Source of the DNA: Cricetomys ansorgei
Taxonomy: Eukaryota; Chordata; Mammalia; Rodentia; Nesomyidae
Length of the DNA: 64,000 nucleotides
Direction of reading: 5' to 3'
NCBI GenBank assembly: GCA_026225945.1
Contig: JAMJFZ010000770.1
Location: forward strand, 186,001-250,000
Shown piece by piece: positions 11,113-22,036 of this stretch; positions within the stretch are counted from its first letter, which is position 1; the number at the start of each line of letters is the position of its first letter. The notes below the pieces were generated by a model that made no database searches, was not told the DNA's origin, and worked only from the letters and a program-made list of their open reading frames with translations. The position numbers were made by a program, and so were the translations under genes.

Positions 11113-11394
11113 TAAAATGTTTAAGTAGGTATGGCTATGGTTATTTGGGGAATAATTTAGACATTTTCCAATAAATCTGAAGATACATATCCCCTGCACT
11201 CAGCAATCTCCTTCTAGAGAAACGCTTGCCCACATGCTCAGGTAACCTGAGCTGAGCACAGCAACACTGGAAGAGCAGAAAGGAAACAACAGAAACGCCA
11301 TCCAGAGAATAGAGAAGTGGCCAACAAGAGATTCCAAGGCAGCCAGGCTCTGAGGCTGTGTCCCAGCTCTACAGAGACTAGGTGGGAGAGTAGA

Positions 11395-11490
11395 GTCCAT
11401 GGTCTGGCTGAGCTGTGGTGAATTCCAGGTCAGCTTGGGCTAAGTAGCAAGAGCTTGCCTCAAACAAACAAAACAAAACAAACACAAAGA
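11395..11490 (+). mobile_element. B1 SINE 3' part
   Basis: GAATTCCAGGTCAGCTTGGG and GAGCTTGCCTCAAACAAAC, with a CAAAA-type tail. Confidence 0.65.
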
Positions 11491-11792
11491 AAGCAAGGAG
11501 ATTTGTCTTAATCCCAGGTATTTAAAACCATTCACTTTTCAGGTGACCCGCCTTCCTTCACAGATGTAGCTTCTCAGAATAAGGTCAATCGGCTCCATCC
11601 TTAGCATTGGTTCAACTACGTAATTTCTCAAATCTGTGGCACGCATGACACACGTGCACAACTCCTCAGTGCAAAAGAGAAGTGTGGCTTCCTCCAAATG
11701 GGTCTCACATCTCATGGTTTAGATTATGTCCTCCAAGTGCCTGGAAATGTACAGAGATTATGCTCACTAATATTTCCTAAAGGCGCCTGCGG
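11491..11792. other. No recognised feature
   Basis: Unique-looking sequence. Confidence 0.4.
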
Positions 11793-11988
11793 TGGTTTGA
11801 ATAAGGCGTCCTACCTGCCACAGTCTGCATTTGAGACATGATCTCTCGGCTTTCTGCTCCAGCCACCATGCCTGCTGTGTGCTGCCGTGATTCTTACCGT
11901 GACCGACTCCTAACTCCCTAGAACTGTAAGCTCCATAAGTTGCTTTTGGTCATAGTATTTTATCACAGCAATAGAAAAATAACAGATA
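11793..11988 (+). mobile_element. Rodent LTR-like repeat (internal deletion)
   Basis: It starts GGTGGTTTGAATAAGG and ends GGTCATAGTATTTTATCACAG, the same ends as the fuller copy at 13003-13348, but lacks much of the middle. Confidence 0.6.
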
Positions 11989-12799
11989 CACCTCCCTACA
12001 TCCTTACCTCAGACTGAGATCCAGAAGGGAGAGAATATTGGACTGTGAGCTTAGAGAGTGTATAATGAGGCCCAAGACTAGGAAAAACTGGCAAGAAGAC
12101 AGGAGTCTGAGAAAATGTACCCAAAGACGGACCATGAGAACTGCTGTCTCCCTAAAGTTCATGAGCAGGAAGACGGAACCTCAATGAGGTGGTGGTGTGA
12201 TGTGGGGGTAATAAGAGGTGTTGCCTCATGAATAGATTGATGCCACTTCTCAGGCGGGGGTTCTTAATGGAAGGACAGGCCTGGGTTTCCTCTTACCCTC
12301 TTTATTAACCCCCTCTGCCTTTCTACCATGTAATGACACACGAACAAGCCCCTCAATGGCTAGATCCTTAATCTTGAATTTCCAGCTTCCACATTTCTGT
12401 TCATTATACAACCAGTACATTAACTTTCTGCCCTCTTTTTTGCTCATAATGGAGCACATGAATGTCCTAGCTGACGTGCTCAAGGACACACAATGCTGAA
12501 AAGAGAGGGAGACTCTGGGTCCTTTCGAGGCCTCACTCCGAGGTCTCTCTCTGGTTTCTAAGTTAGTGATGAAGCATGGTTATATTGGTGAACTTGAAAT
12601 CACTGACATCACAGAGCTGGGAGAAATTGTCCTGACCCTCACGGGAGGATCAAGCAAGTCTAGGGCCCTCAGCTGGAGCCTCTCGGGTCAGCTGGAAGAC
12701 CTAGCATAAGGATGAGTAGTCAGCTGCCATCCTGTCAGTGTGGTTCCACTGCATCGACAACCCCGCCAGCGTCACGGATATAAAGGTGCTTTCCTCATC
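11989..12799. other. No recognised feature
   Basis: Unique-looking sequence. Confidence 0.45.
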
Positions 12800-12960
12800 G
12801 GTGTGCGAAATGCTTTGACAAAAGCACCTTACAGAAGGAGTGGCTTCTTTTGGCTCATAGTTTGGGGAGATGGACAGTTACAGTGGCGAGAGCTTAAGGC
12901 AGCTGCTCACATTGTATCCAGAGCTGGGAGGTAGGCAGGTAAGTGCTGGTGCTCAGCTTG
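12800..12960 (-). mobile_element. Rodent LTR-like repeat fragment
   Basis: TTTGACAAAAGCACCTTACAG and GTGGCTTCTTTTGGCTCATAG match the reverse of the 'GGTCATGGTGTTTTATCACAGC' family. Confidence 0.5.
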
Positions 12961-13002
12961 CTCCCTGATTTAGTCTAGGACCCTCACCCATGGGATTGTG
13001 GT

Positions 13003-13348
13003 TTCAATGGGAATGGCCCCACAGGCTCATATGTCTGAATGCTTGGTCCCCAGTTGGTGGAACCGTTTGGGAAGGACTAGAGGTGTGGCCTTGTTGGAGA
13101 CGGTGAGCTTCGAGGTTTCAGAAGTCCACACTGTTCCCAGTTAGCTCCTCCCCTCTCTGCGTCCTACTTGCACATAGATGTGGGCTCTCAGCTCCCGCTC
13201 CAGTCCATGCATGCTTTGCTGCCATGCTCCCCGCCATGACGGTTATGGACGCTAGCCCTCTGAAACTACAAACCTCCAGCAAACTCTGCTGTGAGTTGCT
13301 CTGCTCATGATGTTTCTTCACAGCAACAGAAAAGTAACTAAGTAACTT
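13003..13348 (+). mobile_element. Rodent LTR-like repeat, near full length
   Basis: It begins TTGTGGTTTCAATGGGAATGG and ends CTTCACAGCAACAGAAAAG…TAACTAAG. The layout (TG start, stretch rich in CCATGC/GCCATGC, terminal CTAAG) resembles MaLR-type LTRs of about 350-400 bp. I recognise the repeat but not its exact name. Confidence 0.65.
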
Positions 13349-13595
13349 CCAGTCTCAGTTAACCCAGTCCAGAAACTCACAGAATGCCCAGAGATTTATT
13401 TTCTAGGTAATCCTAGATCCTATCGGGTTGACAGTCAATTTGAACTGTCCTAATGGGCCGTGAAGAAGCAAGATGAAAGCACACACACATCACTGCTTGG
13501 TATAAACATTCTACATTCTCTGAATCAGTGTTGTGCTGCCAGTGGTATTATCTGGTTCTGCAGGTTTTGGGGGTTTTTGTTTGTTTTGGTTTTTT

Positions 13596-13750
13596 GGGGG
13601 GGTTAAAGTATCTATTTATTTAAGTGAGTGCTCTATCTGCATATGCACCTGCATGTCAGAAGAGGACATGGACCCCATTGTAGAGGTTGTGAGCCACCGT
13701 GTGGGGGCTGGGAATTGAACTCAGAACCTCTGGAAGAGCAGCCAGTGAGT
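13596..13750 (-). mobile_element. B2/B3 SINE
   Basis: Reverse signature GTGAGCCACCGTGTGGGGGC, GGGAATTGAACTCAGAACC and GAAGAGCAGCCAGTG. The tRNA-like head is cut where a B1 tail follows. Confidence 0.75.
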
Positions 13751-13751
13751 T

Positions 13752-13812
13752 GTTGCAGGACAGTCAGGGTTACAACAGAGAAACCCTGTCTCGAACAAAC
13801 AACAAAAAGAAT
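13752..13812 (+). mobile_element. B1 SINE 3' tail
   Basis: CAGGGTTACAACAGAGAAACC followed by CTGTCTCGAACAAACAAC is the final third of a B1, joined directly to the B2/B3 copy before it. Confidence 0.7.
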
Positions 13813-13937
13813 TTTCTTCTTAGAGTCCCCCTACTTAGACCTTCTACTTCCATGAGGGAAGATTTATTTGACCGGAATCTGTTCCAGTGTCCAAGAGTGA
13901 AACAAGGCCAGTCTGGAAGGATGGATGCTCCGCCAGA

Positions 13938-14162
13938 CAGCGGCTCTCAGCCTTCCTAACGCTGTGCCCTTTAACACAGTTCCTCGTGTTGGGTGACCCC
14001 AGCCATAAAACTACATTTGCTGCTACTTCATAACTGTAATCTTGCTACTGTTATGAACTGCAACACAAATATCTGATGTGCAGATGGTCTTCAGTGACCC
14101 CTGTGAAAGGGTCCTTTGATCCCCAAAGGGGTCCTAACCACAAATTGAGAGCCTCTGCTCTA
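13938..14162 (+). mobile_element. URR1-like hAT DNA transposon (non-autonomous)
   Basis: The ends CAGCGGCTCTCAGCCTTCC and GAGAGCCTCTGCTCTAG form imperfect terminal inverted repeats. Internal blocks GTGACCCCAGCCATAAAAC and CATTTGCTGCTACTTCATAAC are those of rodent URR1-type hAT elements of about 220-230 bp. Confidence 0.8.
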
Positions 14163-15377
14163 GATGGAGACATGCCCTTGTCTCCTCCCTTGGGAGACAG
14201 TCCAGTGGGGCAGTAAGGGACCACCCGTAGGAAGGAGTGTTCACCTTAAGACAGTATGCATTTCCTTTCCAAAATTCTTGCCCCTGATGCTCTCTCTACA
14301 GATAGAGCGACCATGAGGTTTGGCCAGTATGCCTCTTTCTAAGGTCTGGCTCACAAAAGCATGATGATTTCTTTTTCTTCTCTTGTCTGTTTCTTTCCGG
14401 TGCTGCCACAGCCGAGGGATACTTTCAAACTCCCTAATGAGCGTGCTGGGTTTCCTTCTTCTTTGGTAAAGTTCCCCTCTCCGGTGCTACCTGTCTGGAT
14501 GGCCAACCTCCATACTGCCTTATCTTATGCAGCGTGGCTTATGCTGTCTCTTCTCTGGTGTCCCCTTCCTTCCAGGTAGCCAGGGATGTGCAGCTTGCCA
14601 GCCCTGGAATCTCCTGTTAAACTCTCGGAAATTGTCCCCAAGCTCCTGTTTGAGTCCATTCCACTTGTGTCTGTTCTTTAATTCTTTTATTAGTGGGCGC
14701 CAATTCCGATAAGGCCACCTTACCAGTTCAGACGGTGCTGGAGGTAGACTGAAAACACCCACACACTGTAGCTTGAGTTCACAGGGGCCCAACTGGCCAA
14801 GTGGTTTGTTCTCAGTTTCTTATACCCTTCCCCACTAGAGGCATAGTTTCCAAGGCAACGATCACAAGGGGAAAACCAGGTGTGCATAGAAAAGCATGAG
14901 GTAAATGATCACGAGGTAGAAGGCATAGGTACAGTCATGTGGTTACAGTCAATCAAGGTTAATTAACCACAAAACAGTCATCCTGCCTTGTGAGACTAAG
15001 AAGGAAGGTCTCTTTAAGTAATCTTTGACTTTCGTGAAATGAGCTGCTTCTGGGCTTGTCTTTTTTTACGACTTAGCCTTGTTCACCAGCTGTCCCAAAT
15101 GAGATGCAGGCACATCGCCGAAGGTACACAGCAGAATCTGAGCTCAAGGTCGGGGGGAACCCCAGAGGTAATCCTGATTTTCCAGGTGTATAATGCCTCT
15201 TCTGGACTTTCCAAGATTTACAGCAACACTTCATTCCTGCCTTCTAACTTTTAAGTCAGCAGAGAAAATTAACCCATTCCTGCACCCTAGATGGCAACCA
15301 ATCCAAGGAAAGTTGTGTTCTAAAAATCTCAGTTTCTTTTCTTGATTCCAATATGGGAGTTCCAATCATGCAGTTCT
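14163..15377. other. No recognised feature
   Basis: Unique-looking sequence. Open frames at 14361-14579 and 14520-14792 have no family resemblance. Confidence 0.45.
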
Positions 15378-15845
15378 GTCGTCTTCCTTCCTTCCCTTCC
15401 TCCTTCCTCCCTCCTTCCTTCCTCCTTCCTTCCTTCCTTTCTTCTTCCTTCCTTCCCTCCCTCCCTCCTTCCTTTCTTCCCTCCTTCCTTCCCTCCCTCC
15501 CTCCTTCCTTCCCTCCTTCCTTCTTTCCTTCCTTCCTTCCTTCCTCCTTCCTTCCTTCCTTTCTTCTTCCTTCCTTCCCTCCCTCCCTCCTTCCTTCCTT
15601 CCCTCCTTCCTTCCCTCCCTCCCTCCTTCCTTCCTTCCCTCTTTCCTTCCTTCTTTTCTCCTTCCTTCCTTCCTCCTTCCTTCCTCCCTCCCTCCCTCCC
15701 TCCCTTCCTTCATTCCTCCCTCCTTCCTTCCCTCTCTCCTTCCTCCCTCCCTCCTTCCTTCCTTCCTCCCTCCCTCCTTCCTTCCTTCCTCCCTCCCTCC
15801 TTCCTTGCCTCCCTCCTTCCTTCCTTCCTTCCTTCCTTCCTCTCT
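15378..15845. repeat. (CTTC/CCTC)n polypyrimidine tract, about 465 bp
   Basis: Nearly pure C/T on the plus strand, made of CTTC, CCTT and CCTC words in uneven blocks. Frames on both strands stay open (FLPSFLPS-type on plus, GREGRKEG-type on minus) and are artefacts. Purine/pyrimidine asymmetry makes triplex (H-DNA) formation possible. Confidence 0.95.
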
Positions 15846-16504
15846 ATCTTCTTTCCCCCCCTTATTTTCATGTTATGGGTCAGAAACACTAATTTTTCTG
15901 CCTCTGAACCAGTGGGGAGAAAGGAATCTGTGCAGAGTCTCCCATAGCTGTTTTCAGGATGGGATGGGGTGGTTTCTCCACCTCGGTGTGTATCTGGTTA
16001 TATCCCTTCAAAGTACCTTTTATTGCTTTTTTTGAAGTGGAGAGATAGTGACGAACGGGTGAAAGTAATGACCTCTTGAAGTCCAGGGAATGGTGTGGAT
16101 GCAGAATTCCGAGCAGGACACCTAGACTGGCCACCCTTGCTGATCTGCGGACAGTGGCACAGACACGCTTCTCAGAATTCAGGTTAATTGCTGCTAAATT
16201 TAGACTGAGGGTTTTTTCTCCTCACTCTTTGTTGTTGTAAGAAAAAAAATGTAGGAAATTCTGCAGTTAATTGCTTAGTGAAGATGACAAAACCAGGAAG
16301 CTCTAGAAAAGTGAATTTTCTTCTCCGACAAGCGCTGTCCTGTTTGGAGTCAGTATTCATAAAGGCAAGAGGATGTTTGCCTACCTCTCCTCACTTGCAA
16401 CACCATCACTGCCAGTCTGGGGCAGGAATGTGCTGTGCTTTTGAAGGCTCATCTGCCTTGTGTTAAGTACAAACCTTCATGGGCTGATCTGTGTCTCTTC
16501 ATAA
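15846..16504. other. No recognised feature
   Basis: Unique-looking sequence. Confidence 0.45.
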
Positions 16505-16835
16505 TTTGTGTGCTGTGTTCTAAGTCTCGGCCCTTAAGAATATGGCTGTTTTAAAAGATAGGGCTGTTAAAGGGGTGATGAAGGTTAAACAAGGTCCTTA
16601 TGGGGGCCCCTGTCCAATATGACCGGTTGGTGTCCTTATGCGAAGAGGAGACTAGGCCAGAGACCCCACAGGAGGAGCACGAGAAGACCCAAGGAGACCA
16701 AGAGAGAGGTACCAAGAGTCACATCCCATCTTGATCTCAGGTTTCCACAACTGGAATAATAAATTTTCACTGTTCGAGCCACCCAGTCTGTGATACTTGT
16801 CACAACCTCCCTAACAAGCCAACCCAGACCAGTCA
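16505..16835 (+). mobile_element. MLT1/MaLR-like old mammalian LTR
   Basis: GCCCTTAAGAATATGGCTG, the CCAATATGACCGG…TGTCCTTATG block, GGAATAATAAATTTTCACTG and GAGCCACCCAGTCTGTGATAC match, in order, an old mammalian repeat with an AATAAA signal. I place it with MLT1-type LTRs; the subfamily is not certain. Confidence 0.6.
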
Positions 16836-17019
16836 TCATTCCCACTGTGTCACAGAGATTTGCTTCCCTCTGTCCCCTTGAAAAAACTCGTTAGAATGGG
16901 TTCTGTTAGTACAGTCTCTGTACTAAACGCATTCTTAAAATAGAGGGCAATGGTTTTGTTTTTGTTATTTTTTATATAGAAAGCCTGTTAGCAACTATTT
17001 TAGGCTTAAAAAAAAAAAA

Positions 17020-17125
17020 TAAAACAGGAACTCATATAGCCTCACTATGGAGCTGAAGATGACCTTGACCTGGTGATCCTCCTGGATCAGCCTCAGTACA
17101 GCACGCACCGCTATGCCTTGCCAAT
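17020..17125 (-). mobile_element. B1 SINE relic
   Basis: CATATAGCCTCACTATGGAG, GACCTTGACCTGGTGATCC and CGCACCGCTATGCC are a diverged B1 in reverse, preceded by its T/A-rich tail side. Confidence 0.6.
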
Positions 17126-17164
17126 ATTTTTAAGCTTTAAATGCCAACAGGCAAAATGAAAGAA

Positions 17165-17625
17165 AGTTATGAAGGTTCTCATGTCACGGATTATGCTCCC
17201 ATATGATGCATCACTATTGGTGAAAGCAAAAAGAAGAGAGAATCCAAGTGTCAATCAACAAGTACATAGGTAAAGAAAAATAAGTCCTGGCCCATGTCAC
17301 ACCATGGGTGGACCTTCAGGGCTCTCCGAGTCAGAGAACCAGATGGAAAAGAACAAGTGTGAAGCGAGTCCTGTCCGTAAGGTTTGCAGAATATATACAA
17401 TTGTAGAGACAGAGGTAGATCAAGGTGAGCCTGTGCAGGCAGAGGGGAGGACGGGGACTTCCATTAAATGGATAAGCGTTCCGGAATGGGATGATAAAAA
17501 GTTTTGGAAACACTGGAGATTGTTTCCCAATATCATGAATGAGTTTAAAGCCACAGAACTGCACGTGTTATGGTCAAGGCAGACAGCTGTATGCACTGTT
17601 TATGATAATTTTCTAAAGGTTAAAG
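17165..17625 (+). mobile_element. L1M-type LINE 3' end (old)
   Basis: The order of blocks (…CCAAGTGTCAATCAACAAG…, a weak 'GGAATGGGATGATAAAAAG', '…GCACGTGTTATGGTC…', 'TATGATAATTTTCTAAAGG') follows the 3' end of old mammalian L1s. The 146-residue frame at 17304-17744 runs through this and the next SINE and is not a gene. Confidence 0.55.
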
Positions 17626-17644
17626 AAATAAAAACAACCAAGGC

Positions 17645-17793
17645 AGGGGCTGGGGATGTAGCTCAGCTTGCTAGTCTTTGCCTGGCAGGCATGAAGCCCT
17701 GGGCTCAGTTCCCAGATGCTAGGTGTGGTGGTACGTGCCTGTAATTCCAGCACTGAGGAGATGGAGGCAGGAGGACCAGAGTTCAAGGTTACC
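17645..17793 (+). mobile_element. B4 SINE (ID head plus B1-like tail)
   Basis: GGGGCTGGGGATGTAGCTCAG and AAGCCCTGGGCTCAGTTCCC form an ID-type tRNA-like head, followed by the B1-like TGCCTGTAATTCCAGCACTG and GGAGGCAGGAGGACC. This fused structure is diagnostic of B4. Confidence 0.85.
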
Positions 17794-17794
17794 G

Positions 17795-18000
17795 TCCCAG
17801 CTTTCTGCTGGACAGCTGGAAGCAACGTAGGGAGGAAAGGGTTTATTTGGCTTATAGGTTACAATCCATCTCTGAGGGAAACTAGGACTGCAGTCCAGGC
17901 AGGAACGAAACAGAAGCCCTGGCGAAGCGCTGCTTCTAGGCTTGTGTCCCCTGGCCTGCCCTCACCTTACTCACACAGCCCAGGCTGCACAGCCCGGGCC
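17795..18000 (-). mobile_element. Rodent LTR-like repeat fragment
   Basis: GGAGGAAAGGGTTTATTTGGC and the following CAGGCAGGAACG… match the reverse of the LTR-like family found elsewhere in the window. Confidence 0.55.
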
Positions 18001-18189
18001 TGAGTCCCCAACTGAATGAATACATGTAACCTGGTCCTGGCAGCACCTTTTCTTCTTATGGTTTACAGGTTTCTGATTTTCAGATGTAAACCGTGGAGTG
18101 TGTCCCTCTAGCTGCTAAATACAAACAAACAGAGGCACAGGAAATCTTCTTTCCATGATGTATAAGGGTGGCTGTGTGCTTCAAGATGA

Positions 18190-19240
18190 ATGTGATACAT
18201 CTCCACCATCTCCACCTTCTCTACCATCTCCACCATCTCCACCATCTCCACCATCTCCATCTCCACCTTCTCCACCATCTCCATCTTCTCCACCATCTCC
18301 ACTTTCTCCACCTTCTCCACCATCTCCACCATCTCCATCTCCACCTTCTCCACCATCTCCATCTTCTCCACCATCTCCACTTTCTCCACCATCTCCACCA
18401 TCTCCACCATCTCCACCCATCTCCACCTTCTCCACCATCTCCACCTTCTCCACCTTCTCCACCATCTCCACCATCTCCACCATCTCCACCCATCTCCACC
18501 TTCTCCACCTTCTCCACTTTCTCCACCATCTCCACCATCTCCACCTTCTCCACCTTCTCCACTTTCTCCACCATCTCCACCATCTCCACCCATCTCCACC
18601 TTCTCCACCATCTCCACCATCTCCATCTCCACCTTCTCCATCATCTCCACCTTCTCCACCATCTCCACCATCTCCACCATCTCCACCCATCTCCACCTTC
18701 TCCACCATCTCCACCTTCTCCACCATCTCCACCATCTCCACCATCTCCACCTTCTCCACCATCTCCATCTCCACCTTCTCCACCATCTCCACCTTCTCCA
18801 CCCATCTCCACCTTCTCCACCATCTCCATCTCCATCATCTCCACCTTCTCCACCTTTTCCACCATCTCCACCATCTCCACCATCTCCACCATCTCCACCA
18901 TCTCCATCATCTCCACCTTCTCCACCTTCTCCACCATCTCCACCATCTCCACCCATCTCCACCTTCTCCACCATCTCCACCATCTCCACCATCTCCACCT
19001 TCTCCACCATCTCCACCATCTCCACCATCTCCACCATCTCCACCTTCTCCACCATCTCCACCATCTCCACCATCTCCACCTTCTCCACCTTCTCCACCAT
19101 CTCCACCATCTCCACCATCTCCACCATCTCCATCTCCACCATCTCCACCATCTCCACCTTCTCCACCATCTCTACTTTCTCCACCATCTCCACCATCTCC
19201 ACCATCTCCACCATCTCCACCATCTCCACGATCTCCATCT
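18190..19240. repeat. 1.05-kb minisatellite, 9-bp unit CCATCTCCA
   Basis: More than 100 imperfect copies of CCATCTCCA or CCTTCTCCA, with occasional 6-bp or 3-bp slips (CCATCTCCACCCATCTCC, CCATCTCCATCTCC). Because 9 is divisible by 3, frames on both strands stay open: PPSPPS, HHLHHL and STIST on plus; MVEMVE, GGDGGD and RWWRWW on minus (up to 378 codons). They lack any flanking gene structure and I call none of them genes. Confidence 0.95.
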
Positions 19241-20394
19241 ATCCACATCCCATCATCAGGCTGTGTGAAGAAAGAAAGATGTGAGAACTGATACTAATCC
19301 CCTTAGTTTGGGCCTGGGCCCCAGGGGCTGGTGTTATCTGTAAACTTTTCAGTGTCCCAGGACAACCTGTCTGCCAATCTGCCATGAGAGAGGGAGAGGC
19401 CCCCGGACCAGAGTGCTCACAACTTAGTGTCTCGTTACTGCACCCCGTTACAGGATGCATTTGTGCTGCTCCAAAGACACAGCAGACCAAGAACACAGAG
19501 GAGCTGCAAACAGGCTGAGCTCATGACTACACACAGAGAAAGCGGAGGTCCATTGCCAGCATCGGGGCGGGTTTTCTGGGAGTCTCTGAGGCTGAGCCTC
19601 AGTCCTGTCTACTGTCAAGTAGCAGTAGAACCAAAAGGAAGCAGAGAACCGCCCAACCGGCCAATCTGTCCGGCAAAGAGTGAGACCAAGGGCGAGACTC
19701 GGAGACAAGGGCTGTTTACTCCAAAAGTACCCAGGATAGATAAATCCAGGAGAGTCTTGACCTCTCCAGGAGCTCGCTGGAGAGAGGGGTAGGAAACCTC
19801 TTCCTTCCATCAGGGCTGTAGTCAACACCCCAAGATGCTGCTGGAAGACTTTGAGTCCGACAGGATGCTCCTGGGAGGCCAGGGTCCTGGGCAGCTCTCA
19901 CTAGGTGTGCAGAGAGAACCAGACCCTCGTGGCACGGTCGTGCTTACCAGGGTGACAGAAGGAAGCGTGATGAGGGATAGACACTGTGATGTACTGGAGA
20001 GACGATGCTAGACCAGCTCTCGCTAGGGGGCAGTAGAAGCCCATGGCTAAGGCACAGGTTCTGCCTCAGCCTCTTTCAGCCTCAGTTTCTCCACTTCCCA
20101 AAGAAGACCTCAAAACCTTTCCAGTCTCTTAGTTGTAAACGGAAAATCATAATGCAAAGGATAATATAGATTTACTGTAGATAATAGCTGTGGGCATATG
20201 TGTAAATATTCCGTCTAAGCTAGCATTGTTTTGGTGGCCACCCTTGCACATGCGCATTGGGGATGGACGGGCTGCAGGGCCTGGCCAGTGTTTCCCACCA
20301 AGCTGAGCGGAAGTAGGAATCACTGTGGGGATGTGGGGACATGTGACAGGTAAGGCAGGGGCCACCTACCTGTATCTCCAGCTTTAATCTTTAT
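19241..20394. other. No recognised feature
   Basis: Unique-looking sequence. Confidence 0.45.
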
Positions 20395-20500
20395 CTAGTC
20401 CATTAAAAAATGTACACAACATAAAAATGCACACAACATAAAATTTTCCATCCAACCATTTAAGTGTAAAACCGAGTGGTATTAATCACACTCTTGAGAC
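20395..20500 (+). mobile_element. Possible old L1M fragment
   Basis: CACAACATAAAATTTTCCATCC and CCATTTAAGTGTAAAACCGAG resemble a motif frequent in old L1 3' regions. Confidence 0.35.
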
Positions 20501-21224
20501 TGGAAACAGGGCCAAGAGAGCATTCAATGACTCACCCCTAGTTACCCACTCTGCCAGTCATGGCTCCCACCCAGAGATTTCACAGCCTCCCAGCCACCAG
20601 CTAGAGGCAAGTACTCAAACACGGGAGCCTGTGAGGGGCATTTCACACTCAAACCCTAGCGAGCAGTGCACCCCGCCCTGCAACTTTAGGGATGGTTGTT
20701 AGCCTGTCTGTGGCCGAAAATCCCAACGGACCAGTTCTCTGTGTCAACAAGTAGTAAAACGTGAAATAACACCTGGAAGAGAACATCTTTCAGTATGTGA
20801 GCGGAGAGTTACTGTGTAATGCAAGAGAGAGAGAGGCGGAAGGAGAGAGGGGGAGAAGGAGGGAGAGAGAGGGGGTAGAGTTCACACCGCCGCTTCCCTC
20901 GTTGGCGGTGCCTGTGGTCCTTGCCTACTCAGACCTCAGGCCAGTGAGCGGCAGACAAAGGTGGAGGCAGACCAGGGAGGGGAAGCATTTCGTTTCCTGC
21001 TGTTTCATCACAGCCTGGGAACAACAGGGGCAGAGAAGTTCCACTCCGCAGGGAACCCGCATGCCGGAGCTGTGCTGGCAGATCCCTCTCCACAACGCAG
21101 GATCTCCCTGTTCTAGGTCCTCCGTTCTAATTGCTACTTTAGGAACAAACGGTCCCATGAGTGTTCCCGCAGAAAGGGACTTGGTAATTGTTCTGTTCTC
21201 TTGCTCCGAGGATGATCTTTCAAA
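20501..21224. other. Mostly unique; purine-rich AG stretch at about 20822-20878
   Basis: GAGAGAGAGGCGGAAGGAG-type sequence. No gene is seen. Confidence 0.45.
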
Positions 21225-21385
21225 TGGTGGTAATAACAGCAGGAAGCACTTGCGTGAGGAACCATTATGAGTGCGTTTTTAAATGTTTGTTAATGTGTTT
21301 AATACTCAGAAAAGTCCCTAGAGGCAAACGTTACCACCATTTCCCTTGACACATGTGAAGAAACTGAGAGGCCCAGGGCCCTACC
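21225..21385 (+). mobile_element. MIR SINE
   Basis: GCAGGAAGCACTTGCGTGAG, TTAATACTCAGAAAAGTCCC, CGTTACCACCATTTCCC and GTGAAGAAACTGAGAGGCCC follow the MIR core and 3' conserved order. Confidence 0.75.
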
Positions 21386-21538
21386 TGTAGCCCAGGCTGG
21401 CCTTGAACTTCTAATCCTCTTGCCTCTACCTGCTGAGAGCCATAAACACAGGCAGGTGCCACTACACCTGTTCATGTAGTGTTAGAGATGAAATCGAAGG
21501 CTCGTTAGGCAAACGCTCTGCCAACTTAGCTTCATGCG
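21386..21538 (-). mobile_element. B4 SINE
   Basis: On plus, a reversed B1-like part (GCCCAGGCTGGCCTTGAAC) is followed by a reversed ID head (GTTAGGCAAACGCTCTGCC). Confidence 0.7.
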
Positions 21539-21639
21539 GTGTCCTGAGTGGAAATTGTATAAGCTAGTAGGAAAGAAAGATCTAATGTGTTTGGCTGGAA
21601 TCGTTTTTCAAGGGTCTTACTATATAGCCCAAGCTTACC

Positions 21640-21812
21640 TGAAACTCTTTGTTTGTTTGAGATAGGGTATCCGTGTGTGTGTGTTGCCCTGGCTTGCCTA
21701 GGGCTTGCTATGTAGATGAGGCTGGTCGTGAACTTGCAGACATCATTTTGCCTCTGGCCTTCTCCCCTAGTGTTGGAATTGGAGCTCTGTACCATCATTC
21801 CTGGCCTGACCT
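21640..21812 (-). mobile_element. B1 SINE
   Basis: TTTGTTTGAGATAGGGTATCC, GAGGCTGGTCGTGAACTTGC and GTGTTGGAATTGG…CATTCCTGGCC are B1 in reverse. A partial second B1 end (ACTATATAGCCCAAGC) precedes it at 21618-21640. Confidence 0.75.
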
Positions 21813-21984
21813 GCCTCATTCTCCCGGAGTTCTGGGATTTACAAACAAGTGCAAACATGCCAGCCTTGAAACATTTAAAATAATTATTTTTATCTTAAAA
21901 ACTCGGGTAGATGGATTTTCTGGCCAACCCAACCTTTGGATTTCTTAGCAGATTGAGGTGGAGTCCTCTTTTCCTTCTTCTAGA

Positions 21985-22036
21985 GGTCAAGAGTCAGGGT
22001 TCAAGGGTTCGAGTCAGGTCAAGAGTCAGGGGTTAG
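21985..22036. repeat. Short direct repeats (GTCAAGAGTCAGG)
   Basis: GTCAAGAGTCAGGG occurs at about 21988 and 22018, with a related GTTCGAGTCAG between. Confidence 0.7.

Noticed and set aside
15342..15947. 201-codon Pro/Ser/Phe/Leu-rich frame
   Set aside because: Translation of the CTTC polypyrimidine tract only.
17645..17720. tRNA gene (A and B boxes visible)
   Set aside because: It is the ID-type head of a B4 SINE. B2 heads elsewhere in the window are likewise tRNA-derived, not tRNA genes.
17304..17744. 146-codon non-repetitive plus frame
   Set aside because: It overlaps an old L1 3' end and continues into a B4 SINE; no domain or conserved start.
18108..19291. Very long open frames (366-378 codons on plus, 376 on minus) in the CCATCTCCA array
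   Set aside because: They arise because the 9-bp period keeps all frames open. There is no promoter, splice context or non-repeat domain.
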